The position numbers and the translations under genes were made by a program. Positions 12,604-23,652 of a stretch of DNA of 64,000 nucleotides are shown in pieces. Each line of letters opens with the position of its first letter. Position 1 is the stretch's first letter. The stretch comes from Rhizoctonia solani (Eukaryota; Basidiomycota; Agaricomycetes; Cantharellales; Ceratobasidiaceae), in the NCBI RefSeq assembly GCF_016906535.1, contig NC_057370.1, positions 186,001 to 250,000 on the forward strand. Reading direction: 5' to 3'. Under the pieces are notes generated by a model. It did no database searches, was not told the DNA's origin, and saw only the letters and a list, made by a program, of their open reading frames with translations.

Positions 12604-14900
12604 ATGGACGTTCCCGTTTCTGAACCTCGTGTTCATCGTGAGCTTGGTGCTCACAATGGGAGCGATACAAAGGTAAGCCCCGTGCGGTACATGTGTACGT
12701 ATATGGCTGAGCACACCAAGTAGTGACCGAGTCCAAGATGTTGGCTGGAACCACTGCATCCACTTCTCTCCCGTCCACTTCAGCCTCCCACATTACGCAT
12801 CTGCAGGTCTCCACCACCTAGTACTCAACATCGGCAACTGACGCCTTCGATCATTGACCACCCGTGGTGGCTTTCGGAAGCCAAGCCCGGTTCGACTTGC
12901 ACATCTGTGCTCTACTGACTCCAGGACATCCGTTCGGAATCCATCTCACACTCTAGCACGTCGTGCACAAGCTTTCAGGTCCTAGCTGATGGCACAAGAC
13001 TCCCTTCCCAGTCTCATTCAGCGTATAGTGGTACTGATTTTATTCGGAGGGTAAGAGCCCTAACTACCTTTGACACCTTTCTTGTGCTAACTCAGCCCTT
13101 AATCAACAATGATGTTAGCCCCTCACATTGAAGAAACCCCATGATCTCAGATATCCCCGCGCCGCGGTTACTACACCTGGTGATACACATAGTCCGGCTT
13201 CTATTACGGTGGCGTGGCCCAGTCCAAATGCTTTGGCAGAGCGTAGTCTCACTTGGACGTCAGTCAAAGGAATGCAGAGCTCGGACCAACGACCGAGGTG
13301 CGTGGTTGAACTCTTTGGACAGGCGATTTCTAACGCTCGGCGCAACGTAGACATGGACATCAAAGGTATATGTACTTCCTATAGGACAGCCACTCAAGCC
13401 CCCAGGTCCATTCGAGAACCAAGTGGAGTGGAGCTTCAGTTCCAAGATGAGATGCGATCAACGCCGCTGCTGTTTTAGTGGAACACAAGAATGAATGTTC
13501 ATTTCCCCCTCAAAATGTTTCAGTAGAAGTCCCCTCGCCCGCCCTTTAGGGCAAGCTAAGGAGTAGGAAAAGCGAGCCCTTCGAGCGCCGCTCTATGATA
13601 AAGCGATTACTGGCCTGCCATTCTTTGAGGGAGTGTGTCCACTAACGTCCTATTGACTCGCAGTGAATGTACAAGCCGGATACTGAGCTGATTAGGGTGT
13701 CTGTGACTCAACCTAAAGCGCTTCAGGTGCACCAACTCCTTATCGCGGGCAAAACACCGAAAACACGTTTACCCATTCTGGTGAGCGCAACCCGATAGTT
13801 TCTTAATACTCTTCAGCTTGTAGGTGATGATAGGGTTGATGTAATGGAGTTCAACACTGAGAGAGGTCAACTTGACCGACGTATTCCTTGGTTAGTATTC
13901 TACCATATGCACATGCCTCAAACCAACGTGCTGATACTCAGTACTTTAGTGGTACATAGGGACGCGCCCTCACCAGCACTCGAAGCTGACCTAGGGATCG
14001 TATCCGAGTGTTATGGACTGGTCTCCTGCTCATATTCAAGCATCGTGTACCTTAATGGACCATTTCAACCTCATCTTAAATCGGCCAGGAATGTCGGGCG
14101 CATGGCATCGATTGCGGACGCATCATCAGCAGTAGCAAAGAACATAACAGACGTTAAGCTTCTATCCAAAAGTTCAGCCTTATGCCCATGACTTGAAGGA
14201 ACTCGATTGGTATACTACGGTATGGCTATCTCAGGTGAGTTTTAGGACTGCTGAGATGAGCGTGCGGCTGATTAAAAACCACTAGGTGTTTCTATTTGTA
14301 TATACCTATAGGATCAAAGGAGAAATAAATATATTCAGACGCAGTTATGTGCGACCATCCGGCGAGCATGGACGGCCAAAGCCGATCCATAAGCCGACAA
14401 AACTGTGCGTTTGTTTGGTCAACTCTGAGTCACGTGATCGGCGGTTGCAAGGACATGGGCAGAGGATGTCCTTTTGGACCTTGCCTGGACACGGAGACTT
14501 GATATTAACTGTACTGGTGAGCAGTGAGACTGGCTTTACCTTCATAATGAGCTTCCTGGCTGTGGTACACCTCCTGGAGCTTAGTGAATCTCGATTACTA
14601 CTGCGTATAAATCATAGCTGACATACCGGATCATGAAGACGGAGGCTTTCGAATCGCTTACCCTGCTTCATACTGTTCCTGCGGTTTATATCTCTAAACA
14701 TGAGCCCTTGGGACCGGAACTATATCTCGACAATCCCACACGCGTGCCCGACCTCCTCGCTTACGCTCTCCGGCCACTGCAGTTTTGTCTTCGTATTTTA
14801 GGCACTTCTCACTTTCTGATATGATCCTTGTACTATCACCTGCCTCCATCATCAATTCACTGCCGTTCTACAATAGGAGCGGAAAATCATGGTATGTCCT
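12604..14900 (+). pseudogene. Possible decayed fungal kinase (FunK1-like) locus
   Basis: An ATG at 12604 after a pyrimidine-rich tract opens a short peptide (MDVPVSEPRVHRELGAHNG) ending in a GT donor-like site. Downstream are fragments in the same sense that loosely resemble N-terminal parts of fungal FunK1 kinases, such as MEFNTERGQLDRRIPWLV at 13844-13897. The splice phases do not connect and no catalytic motifs (HRD, DFG) were found, so this is either a heavily eroded gene or chance similarity. A profile search with the FunK1 model would decide. Confidence 0.22.
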
Positions 14901-15635
14901 GAATGTGACGCTGAACTAATAGGTATACGACTACTACAGGATCCCGGAGTGCGTCTCAAAATCTGTCTCTATGGCGGTCTGTGGTTTCGAGGGAGGCCTA
15001 CCCACCAATAAAGGAGGATAAACAAGCAATGGAAAAGGAGTGAGCATGTCTCTTTGGTGGTACCAGAAATCGACGTTTATAGGTCGAAAAAAGATAACCT
15101 GAATATGGATTACGAGACAAGTATCATCATGTTGGCTTATTACTTAACTCATTGAGATCGAATAATTCACCATTCAAGGACTTTGGTAGCAGGCTGCGCT
15201 TCATGGCGCCTGCTCAAGTCTTCGAGGCGCTTGGGGATGGTCTAACATAATAGACTTAATTTCTTACGGTACTTACTAACATGTTTCTTCGGCAGTCCAG
15301 GGCCATAAAGCGTGTATGAACTTAAATTACCTCTGACTCGTATTCGCATTGTAGAGTAGTTTAACTCTGGGCGGCCTGTTCCTATTATCGGCTCCAGTAT
15401 TGCCCTCTTGTTTGGGCAAAGTTGACAGCTCTTTCCTATATAAGCAGCTAACCAACTCTCCATTACCGTCGGTTGTGCCGGAAGATGTTCCGAAACCCCT
15501 TATCACGTGCTTCTTTGACCAAGTATGGCATTTGTGATTCGGTTAGTTGTTTCTTTCGTGGCCGCATATATTCATTTGAAGGTAAGCTAAATGTTGAAAA
15601 ACAAACACTTTCATAGAATACTATTGGTCAAGTCC
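14901..15635. other. Intergenic region
   Basis: No recognisable gene. The minus ORF at 15242-15463 has no motif and no connection to the kinase gene that ends at 15636. Confidence 0.4.
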
Positions 15636-16962
15636 CTACATTTTCAATCTCACGAGCCACCTTAAGGCCTTGTCCAACCAGTACCGAATTTCTGTCGTGA
15701 CACCCCACACGAAATAAATCCATCTTGCCCTAAACCCGGCCTCCCGCGGAACAAGCGGCCATCTATATCTTAGACCACTCAGTCCGAGAAATGCCGTATC
15801 CATGGTTTGTTGGGCTTTGATGAGCGGTGGGCGAACAGATGGATCCGAGTGCGCCATTTCTTCCGTAAGTGGGATTAGAAAGTTCAGCGCCTTAATTTGC
15901 TATCATCGTATTTTAATATTAAAAGATCACTCGAAAGTATTGAGAGAGTGGACTAACTGGTATCAAGTCTTGACTAATCACTGTTCCGAGTTGGTAAACA
16001 TCTACCAAGAATGGGTCGTATGGCTTGCTGTTCCTTTGCTCTGGAGCCATAATTCGTGCCGGTTTACCTGTGACCAACCGAGGCGCGTTCGGGTCACGAA
16101 GCCAGGTGGCGAAACCCATGTCGATGAGGTAGTATCGCAAGTTCTTCTCCAGCCGTGAATATCTTGGGTATATCATTCGTTGGATGTCAAGGGATAAATG
16201 GGAGTCGACCGGGTGGAAAGGTTCGTCATATAGCACTCGCGAGTTCATCATGATATTTGCGGAGCCGACATCGCTTGAAGATAGCGGTTGAGTTTTATGG
16301 CTGCGTGTGGAGGAGCTGAGAGGCCTTACCAATGAGCAACGTTGTTCTCGTGCATAAAAATGAGACCCTGGTTGAAGACTGGCGTTTAGGGTAGCCAACA
16401 TGACCATGTCGTCCCATTACTCACTTCGAATATTTGGCGAAGAAAATCGTGTACCTCTGAAACACTCTGGAAGGCTATATCATCGTACTGTCTAAGCAGG
16501 GGCATGACAACAAAATGGCCATGTTCTACGCCCGGAATGGGGAATGTATCCAAACAAGGAACAACATGGTTGGCCGGTTCATTCCTTAGCAATGGACTGG
16601 AAAAATGTTGAAGAATCGCAAGCTCATCTTCTCCTTCACCCTGTCTTGGTATCAATGTTTTGATCATTACCTGAGTCTCATCACGGACTCGTATCGCATC
16701 AAGCACTCGCAATGGCTAGAAGCAGTACAACAGATAATGATGTGGCGGAATCACATAAACATACCATGGAGTCAATGCTGTCCTCGCAGGACGATGCCCG
16801 CAAACCAGACGCTTTCCAGGATGGAACCCAGTGCGGGTGGTATCGGGGACGTAGCTGGTAGCCTTTAGAAAGTAAATACGGCTGGAATGAGACCCATCTC
16901 TCTTCCGCTCCGGAACGTTTATCGACACTTGATAGAATATCATCAACTTGTGGCTCATCCAT
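15636..16962 (-). CDS. Protein kinase-like protein (basidiomycete family)
   Basis: Five exons on the minus strand: 16962-16765, 16715-16425, 16367-16330, 16273-15931 and 15890-15636. They total 1125 nt (374 aa) with consistent phases and GT-AG introns of about 40-60 bp. Motifs in order: an N-terminal segment YQLRPRYHPHWVPSW; the ATP-site Lys in VMIKTL; catalytic loop HCDVGSANIMM, where Arg of HRD is Cys but catalytic Asp and metal-binding Asn remain; LIDMGFATWL, a DMG in place of DFG; and IMAPEQ as the activation-segment end. The C-terminal segment includes FVWGVTTEIRYWL. HxD and DMG variants occur in divergent fungal kinases, so activity is plausible but unproven. The gene lies head to head with the gene at 17498. 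Substrate and pathway are unknown. Confidence 0.85.
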
Positions 16963-17088
16963 GATGATATGGGAGGGTAAGCGTTGAGCTAGGGTGCAGA
17001 AAGCAGGCAGGAGAGTGGTTTCAACGCTTTCGTACCCTGAACAGAAACAGTGTGGTAAACACAGAAAAGGGCTAAGCTGTATTCAAGA

Positions 17089-17448
17089 CTATTTAGCCCG
17101 ATAAGACCAAGGGATTCGAGCGTATCCTGGGCCAGTCATCGAATCCTTGAAGTGAGAAGCAACACGTGCCGTCACATAGGGGATTGGGTCACGGTACTGA
17201 GTGTCACCATACCATTTGACAAGAACATTTCCACAGCATGCCTTAGTTGGACTGGGTTCTCTAATCTCACATGATGATTTCTCATGTGGCTGGTGGCCAT
17301 GCACATTCACGAATATATGAGGGGATTGGTCAGTGGGGAATTGTTCGAAGTCTGCCAGGTTAATACTGTAAAGCCTCGGAGCCTGTATACCCCGATTCCA
17401 TAAGGAGCACTTGAGGAGCCCTATAACAGCATTCAAATTGAGTATCAA
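17089..17448 (-). CDS. Hypothetical 119-codon ORF between divergent genes
   Basis: This open frame lies in the 535-bp gap between the starts of the kinase gene and the nine-exon gene. It encodes a mildly basic protein with no signal peptide or family motif I recognise (FVNVHGHQPHEKSSCEI, VLVKWYGDTQYRDPIPY). It could be a small gene, an upstream exon of the kinase transcript, or a chance ORF across the shared promoter region. Confidence 0.3.
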   Translation of the reverse strand: MILNLNAVIGLLKCSLWNRGIQAPRLYSINLADFEQFPTDQSPHIFVNVHGHQPHEKSSCEIREPSPTKACCGNVLVKWYGDTQYRDPIPYVTARVASHFKDSMTGPGYARIPWSYRAK

Positions 17449-17497
17449 GACTTTTACTTACTCCTTCATCGTCAAAAGCTGTACCCAGACAGTCCGA

Positions 17498-18885
17498 ATG
17501 GTGTGGTCTACTATCTCCAAAGTCTTTTCCTTTGGCAGCCGGTGGGGGGAGAATAGCGTTCGAATTGTTGAGGGTAACGATGCTGCTGCGATGCTAAAGC
17601 GTGTGGAGGGTATTCTTGAGGATTCAATGCGCGTGCTCTCTAGTCATGAGCGAATCCTAGCGCAAGGCGAGTTCAACATGTTTAGTGTGAAGCACCGAAA
17701 GTGAGCAACCACAAGCGCCGCCCCCTGGTTCCCTCCTCACCCCAACCACCATACTCCTTCGATTTTCAGTCTGGTTTTGAAGGTCGTTGAAGTTAAACAT
17801 GAAATTCGCGACGAGCAGACAAGAGGGGTCTTATCCGCCAGCCCCGCTGGAAGACAGCCTTTTCACATCGACCAGGAGGTCTCCCTCCTTTACCGACAGG
17901 CACAGATTTACCACCGTGATGTCTTAGTATGTCTCAAAGCCACTGCTGTGGTCGCCTCTTCTGCTCATCCTCATGACATCTATAGACAGCGAGTCGCCGA
18001 GCTCAAGCAATAGAAGAAGAGGCATTTGACAAACAGTACGGCGTCGCCTCAGATGACAGGCTCGACTCTCAAACCGTAAATGCTTATATGGTCTTCGCGA
18101 TAGTAGGTTACTAATAGATAGTTGTTTGCTAGTTCTCGGCACCAGAACCAACAACTACATGGTACTCAGTGATTGTTCCCTCATCAAGGGGTAAATACCT
18201 CAATCTCCTTGCCAGCGCGGACTCTAAACTACACCAACGCTTGTTCTTTTAGATTCGCTCACATCGTCCGAGACGGACTCTGATACTGCAACGTTGGGTA
18301 ATCCTTCTCGACTCTGAACTTCTTTTCTTTGACCAAAGCTGATGCCTCACCGAATAGTTGAATCTCACCCATATCTCGCAATCGCTCATGTTCGGCCTGA
18401 GCTACAACAGTCAACGGACTCTGAGGACTCGGTGGATAAAAACACCTACCGTGAAATCCTACTGCTGGAAAGTAGCGAAAAAACAGTGATTATGATCAGT
18501 GAGTAAAACATCAGTCATATTTCAAGCTAACGCAATTCCTCATTTCACTCTCGATACTCAGATCCCAACCGCCGCCATGTTAGCAAGGAGCTTGATTCTT
18601 CAGACGGTAAACTACACACTGTGATGTCCATTGCGCTAACTCACATCATACTCCCGTAGAGACTTCGCTTATCGAAATGTCTCGTGCTGGTGAAGCTTTG
18701 CTCAGAGCCACAGATCCTCATAAGTAAGCGACTGGAGTAAATGGACCAAAAGAGTATGCACTCAACCTGTCTTTAGACTACAAGGATATGAGATTATCGG
18801 AGCCCAGCAGGAGACGTCATGGGTTGATTCTTTTGTAAACACATTGTCGAGACTGGGTGTAGGAATAGGTGCCGACATGATGTAA
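17498..18885 (+). CDS. Nine-exon gene of unknown function
   Basis: Exons 17498-17700, 17770-17926, 17986-18075, 18133-18190, 18253-18297, 18358-18498, 18562-18606, 18660-18723 and 18777-18885 join in frame (912 nt, 303 aa) with GT-AG introns of 52-69 bp. The N-terminus is MVWSTISKVFSFGSRWGEN with no clear signal peptide, followed by a charged helical region (AAAMLKRVEGILEDSM) that may form a coiled coil. The middle is rich in Ser and acidic residues (SSETDSDTATL, QQSTDSEDSVDKNTY), suggesting a disordered, phosphorylatable stretch. The end is SFVNTLSRLGVGIGADMM. I do not recognise a domain. Intact splicing across nine exons argues for a functional gene. It is transcribed divergently from the kinase gene, so co-regulation is possible. 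Confidence 0.72.
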
Positions 18886-21094
18886 GACCTTGCAGCTCCA
18901 TGTACTAGCAATTACTTGCGGAGCCATGTTGAACATGATACTTGTTATGTACGATACTCTAGCTATAACGTTTCTCACAAATGAAGTTGTATTGCTCGTT
19001 AGACAACCCCAACTTATATTCTCCCTTTCTATGCTTACAAGCTGTTTTTGACCGTGTTTATATCTACGCTCACAGCTCGGGATGAAGTTGGACTACGTGT
19101 CTGTATCTTAACGAATGACTTGAGTGTAAGGTAGGATGGCTCCTTGGACGCATAATTCATCACGTGTCGGATGACAAGACGACCGAACTTGGCCGTTGTT
19201 ACCATTTCTCAGACCAACAACGCCGTGAAAACCGACTAAAAGCTCAGTGTCTTATCTCTTTTATGTCTCAGTGATCACTATAATGTCAAAGGTTCTGACT
19301 AAAACGGTATGCTACATTGATTGAAATGAACCCGGAATTATGTGTTGATGGCTGACACTCCAAGTCCACGTAGAAATTCTCCTCAGCACAAACGAGGTCC
19401 TTGTAATCTATGACTTTCAACAACGCAGTACCTGAGATAACCCAATTATTAGACAAGCTACTACAATCTTGCTATATCAAATGATTGTACACCTAACCCC
19501 ATTTATCGAATGGTGTGTTCATTTTTTGTACGTACATTCGGCCTGTCGGCATTGCTCATTCGAAGTAAGTTGATCCTGTATTTTCAGGAAGATCATCGTC
19601 AGGATATTAGTAGCATTTGGCATTAAAAAGCGAAGAGAGCAATCATCTCCCGTACCAGTTTCCTGTTCTGCCTCATCTCGAGCCTGCGACCCAGCAAGCC
19701 ATGGCTTGAGATCCGCTGGACCTTTGGAATTCAAGGTACTGAAGGTCCACTCAAGCCCTTAAGGCGAGAGAAATAGGTCACGACAACTTGGTACATCATC
19801 GCATCCGCCACGTTTGTTTTGGTGATTACTTGGTAATTACGATGGACTGGTTGATACGCCTGATTTCAGAGAGAATAAACAGCTTCGGCTCCCAAGTTGG
19901 GTGACCGGCAAAAGGAGGAATCTTCTCATTGAGCAAACAGGGTTCAGAAGTTGATAGCTACAGCTTTGCTGGAATAGCGGCTGCATCCTCAGTAACGATT
20001 CCGTCAGTGACTAAAATTGTGTTCCGGTTTAACACTTTGAGCGCACAACATGTAACATGATAGCGAGAACTGTAAAGAGCGCAAGAGCATGGGCACGTGG
20101 CATTATCATAGTATTTGGTTACCCAATGAGCCTCCCTTGGGCCTATCTACTCTAATAAGATTTCCGCTTCTAGGTATACTTTCTTGTAGTAGGACCAGAA
20201 CTCTTTCCCAACTTGTCTCTTTAGGTTAAGTATACACGGCAAAAACGTGGAAAGATATCCAAGTATCTTATATATTGACACAAAAATTCATACATATCTA
20301 TGAGCTCATATTTATTGAATGACGTAGAGCACCTTACAAAAAGATGATTATTTATCCAATAAACTGGAGTTGTGACTTAGTAATTGGTGACCTGTTACGG
20401 ACCTTTCCCAGAGCGGAGTTTTGAATATCTAACAGGAATCCCTAGACATCCCTCCGTGAGACCTGCGGAAATCTCAGGAGTGCTCCAGGACTCGCTATTG
20501 TTGGCAAGTTCTCTGGAGCGTTCAGTATGACGCTTGGAAGTGCTCAACAAACAATCTGGATCCATCAGGTCCTAACAAGAAGGTTCTCAAAACCAGAGCA
20601 CTCAAGAATGCTTGGGGTTTTGGGGGCCCTTGTAGAGCCAGAGGACCTGTATTACTCAGCTAGGCTATAATGGTAGGGTTACAGATAGGAGGCTAGGCCA
20701 CCTTAGTTTCTTGACAGTCACTTATTGAAAGACAAACAAAGTGATCAACACAGGGGGGTTTCATTCCACAGTAAGACAAAATTATAGTAGCATTAGGGGG
20801 GGAGGGAGTTTTTGGAAGATATTCTCCAGTCCTTACATGCAGCATAGAAGCCAAGTACATAGTACTGTAGGCAATGAGGGAGAACACTGGTCACAAGTCA
20901 CAGAGGCCTTCAATGCAATGTTGGAAATTCCAATGTTGCATGTCACACCAGAGGTCAATGTAGAGGTCAGTTCATTGCTTCACATAGTATGATTAAATGA
21001 ATGTTATTATATGCATAGTATACAAAGCTTGGTTAAAGTTTATAAACAATGTACACTATATTAAACACCTTAAATATCCCAGTTTATCCTTCAA
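18886..21094. other. Transition from genes to repeats; no supported gene
   Basis: No coding model could be supported. The ORF at 20741-20992 (+) encodes 83 residues without recognisable motifs. From about 20.7 kb the sequence takes on the low-CpG, TG/CA-rich look of the retroelement block and may contain very old repeat remnants that I cannot name. Confidence 0.4.
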
Positions 21095-21808
21095 TGTTAT
21101 TACAACCCTGGAAATTGTACTGTCCTAAATGTCTGTAAGGATGTCAAAGGCGCAGGCACTTGTGGCCATGTGGAATACAAGTGATAACCGCTTAAGGTGG
21201 TGGTGTCTACCCTACAACATCTAACTACTAACTAACAATGACCAAGGCCTTAAGGGCAATGGCAAAATACGTAAGTACAGTGGGAGCAACGCTTAAGGCG
21301 TTATATCTACTTAGTGGATCTGGCTGTAAGGCCTTGTACAATTGGGGGATGCAACAAGAGGTAATCAACCTGGGTGTTACCATGGTTGGTTGGCCTCCTT
21401 ATATATTACAGAGACATACTAATTACAAATGTACAATATGCAAAACTATAACCAATGAGAACCCTGCTCTGCAGTTGGCCTTACTCATGCATACATGTCA
21501 CTGACATGTCATGATGACGTCATAGGTGGAGGTGGCTACGTGTGCTGATTAAGCGCGGGTGGGGATGTGGCTTGGTGCTTAGTGTATGATATAAGCACCA
21601 AGGTCACGTGATTGAAAATGTCATCCATTTAACTTTGTTTAAAATTGAGAAAATTGGAATAAATTCCGTGGTATTGATTGCGTCTACAACACATACCACT
21701 AGATTTGCCATTTTTCTATTGTTTTTACAATTTTTACAAACTCAATATCTTAAATTTTCTGGTCACATGGCCTTGATGCTTATACAAGAACCTGGTGCTT
21801 ACAGATGT
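21095..21808 (+). repeat. Old, fragmented family D LTR interrupted by a family A LTR
   Basis: The start (21095-21120) matches the family D LTR start, TGTT...ACAACCCT. It resumes at 21693 with CATACCACTAGATTTGCC and continues through ACTCAATATCTT and TCACATGG, the positions where intact D LTRs have ACTCAATATCTT and TCACGTGA. The identity is clear but degraded, mostly by C-to-T and G-to-A changes. It is the outermost recognisable layer of the nest and is cut again by the next A LTR at about 21809. Confidence 0.6.
21121..21692 (-). repeat. Solo family A LTR, reverse orientation
   Basis: Begins TGTCCTAAATGTCTGTAAGG and ends GCGTCTACAACA, the reverse complements of the end and start of the A LTRs of element A1 (42002 and 60828). 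It is about 572 bp, full length, and retains TCACGTGA near 21604. The flanks TGTAC and CATAC are only partly alike, so any target duplication has decayed. Confidence 0.75.
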
Positions 21809-22300
21809 GTTGTGGACACATATGGATACCCAGGAATTATTCCTGAATTCTCAAATTTAAACACAGACAAACAGACAATATTTTCAATCACATGACTTTG
21901 GTGCTTATGTCATACCCTAAGCACCTTGCTGCATCCCCTCCACCACCTAGTCAGCTATGTAGCCACCTCCACCTTGATGACATCATAGGTGACACATATG
22001 CATGAGTAAGGCTGCTGATGGAGCAGGCTTCCTATTTGACTCAATATTTGTAATTAGCATAGCCTTGTTAGAATATATAAGGAGGGTAATCAACCATGGC
22101 AATCCCCAGGTTGATTACCTCTTGTTGCACCCCCATATTGTACAATGGTCTTAAGCTCAGAAACTGCTTAGCACTTAGACACTAGTACAACACCTTGAGT
22201 GGTCCTCTTGTTGTACTTAGGTAGTTCATTGACACTTTAAGCATCTGGTCTGCTGTAGTATAGTTAGTCAACACTGTAGGATAGCTCACCACTACCTTAC
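21809..22300 (+). repeat. Family A LTR, truncated by a second A LTR
   Basis: Starts TGTTGTGGACACATATGG, a diverged form of the A LTR start, and follows the A consensus through the AATATATAAGGAGG promoter-like segment. It ends at CACCACTACCTTAC where another A LTR begins at 22301. The conserved TCACGTGA site is TCACATGA here, a CpG-loss change. Confidence 0.7.
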
Positions 22301-22325
22301 TGTTGTAGACACACTCAATACCAGG

Positions 22326-22775
22326 TGTCATGACCTTCACAGGCATGACATAATTTTCTACTATTTTTCACCTTTTTTCCAAGACAGTTTCCCTTTTTAG
22401 TATATATTTATGACTCATCAAGATCACGTGACATATTTGATATATGATGTGAAATTGTAAATGACTCACTATTTAGTACTGTTGTTTTTGATGTGGCTCG
22501 TCTCATGTATTTAAACCAGGTCAAGTTGTTGCTAAACAGCAAGACTTGACCTCTTTGTCAATTCATCCTAAGCTTACTCCTATCCCTTGCCCAGGCCCCT
22601 AGTTGGCCATCAGTGCACCTTACTAAGAAATCCATAACCCAGGCCTAGTTGCCCTCTACCCTACTTCATACCCCTTGGACCTAAGTTGGCCCTCTACCCT
22701 GCTTCATAGTCCATTGGTGATAGGGCCACGGACTTTAAACCTACTTGTATCATAGGTCCAAGCTTAGTTGTGACA
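22326..22775 (+). repeat. 5' LTR of element B1
   Basis: 450 bp, TGTCATGACC...TTGTGACA, matching 35459-35908. Contains TCACGTGA at 22424-22431 and a TTTAAA element near 22510 that may serve as promoter. Confidence 0.9.
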
Positions 22776-22977
22776 CTAGGTCAAGTCTTTGTTACTTGTA
22801 CTCTTGTCAACAAACAAGAACTGCACTTAGATAAGCACCAAAGCCTGAAACGGCATCACATTGTAGCCCCTGTGTAATAATCAAAGACAGGAATACAAGT
22901 GCCAGTAAGGTTGTGGGATAGCCCTTTGCCAGCAATTGTCTGCATACCAGGGTGTCTGCACCTTTAGCCATACGCTG

Positions 22978-23070
22978 TTAGTCAGCCAAACCTCCGCTTA
23001 CTAAAAACCTGATTGATAATCACGCTTGTACACAGCTGCTGATATTAATACAAGGATAGTTTAACGCTAG
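22978..23070 (+). promoter_or_regulatory. Conserved leader module of element B1
   Basis: Runs from TTAGTCAGCC to TTAACGCTAG, just upstream of ORF1. It aligns with the leader modules of element families A and D (for example 42802-42894 and 44192-44282). The role is unknown; a packaging, dimerisation or translation signal is possible. Confidence 0.55.
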
Positions 23071-23124
23071 TGGGAACGCAAACAGTTAGTATTTAGAGCT
23101 ATAAAATCCGTTGTTTCTATCTGA

Positions 23125-23652
23125 TTGAGTACCAATTTATATTGGGAACGCATCCTAGTGTTTGATTTTCTAGACCTTATCCTTTTTGCCATCTTTTGGC
23201 CCTATTCTATTGTCACCCGTTATCTCTATCTTGAAAAAACTCTCAACAATATTGACCATATATTAGTGGGTTGTATCAACAATCTCAAAGAACATATTGC
23301 TTGTATTGAAGAACCCGGGCTACTTCAAACCATTGCCCATATCAAGCATCACAAATCTTTTGCCGAGCGCCTCAACAACATCTACAAGGCTGATCTTCAA
23401 GAGCAAAAAAATCTTATCTCCAACCTCAAAGCCCACAATTGTGACTTAGCCCTCACTATTGAAGAGCAAGAAAGGCTTATTGAGGAAAAGGATAGATTAT
23501 TAGTCAAGAAAGAATTGGAATTGGACAACTTCCATTGTTCCATCCAAGACATTACCCAGGACGGAAAAGGACGCATCTATTATTACAAGGACTATGAGTT
23601 TTTTGCAGTCTCACATGACAATGCCTGGTTTGGGCAAGATGGGAGAAACTAA
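23125..23652 (+). CDS. Accessory ORF1 of element family B (no ATG)
   Basis: An open frame of about 175 codons lies between the LTR leader and gag. The N-terminal part is hydrophobic (FLDLILFAIFWPYSIV, likely a membrane segment), followed by a long charged heptad-like region (EEQERLIEEKDRLLVKKELE, a coiled coil). The frame is bounded upstream by TGA and has no ATG before the conserved region, here or in the second copy (element B2), so translation would need a non-AUG codon, readthrough, or an upstream exon (TGATTGAG just before could be a splice acceptor). It ends GGGAGAAACTAA, and the gag ATG at 23639 overlaps the stop by a few bases, which would suit reinitiation. I do not recognise a known family. 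Confidence 0.55.
   Translation: MSTNLYWERILVFDFLDLILFAIFWPYSIVTRYLYLEKTLNNIDHILVGCINNLKEHIACIEEPGLLQTIAHIKHHKSFAERLNNIYKADLQEQKNLISNLKAHNCDLALTIEEQERLIEEKDRLLVKKELELDNFHCSIQDITQDGKGRIYYYKDYEFFAVSHDNAWFGQDGRN

Noticed and set aside
20741..20992. 83-codon ORF as a gene
   Set aside because: No motif, no splice-linked neighbours, and located in repeat-like sequence.
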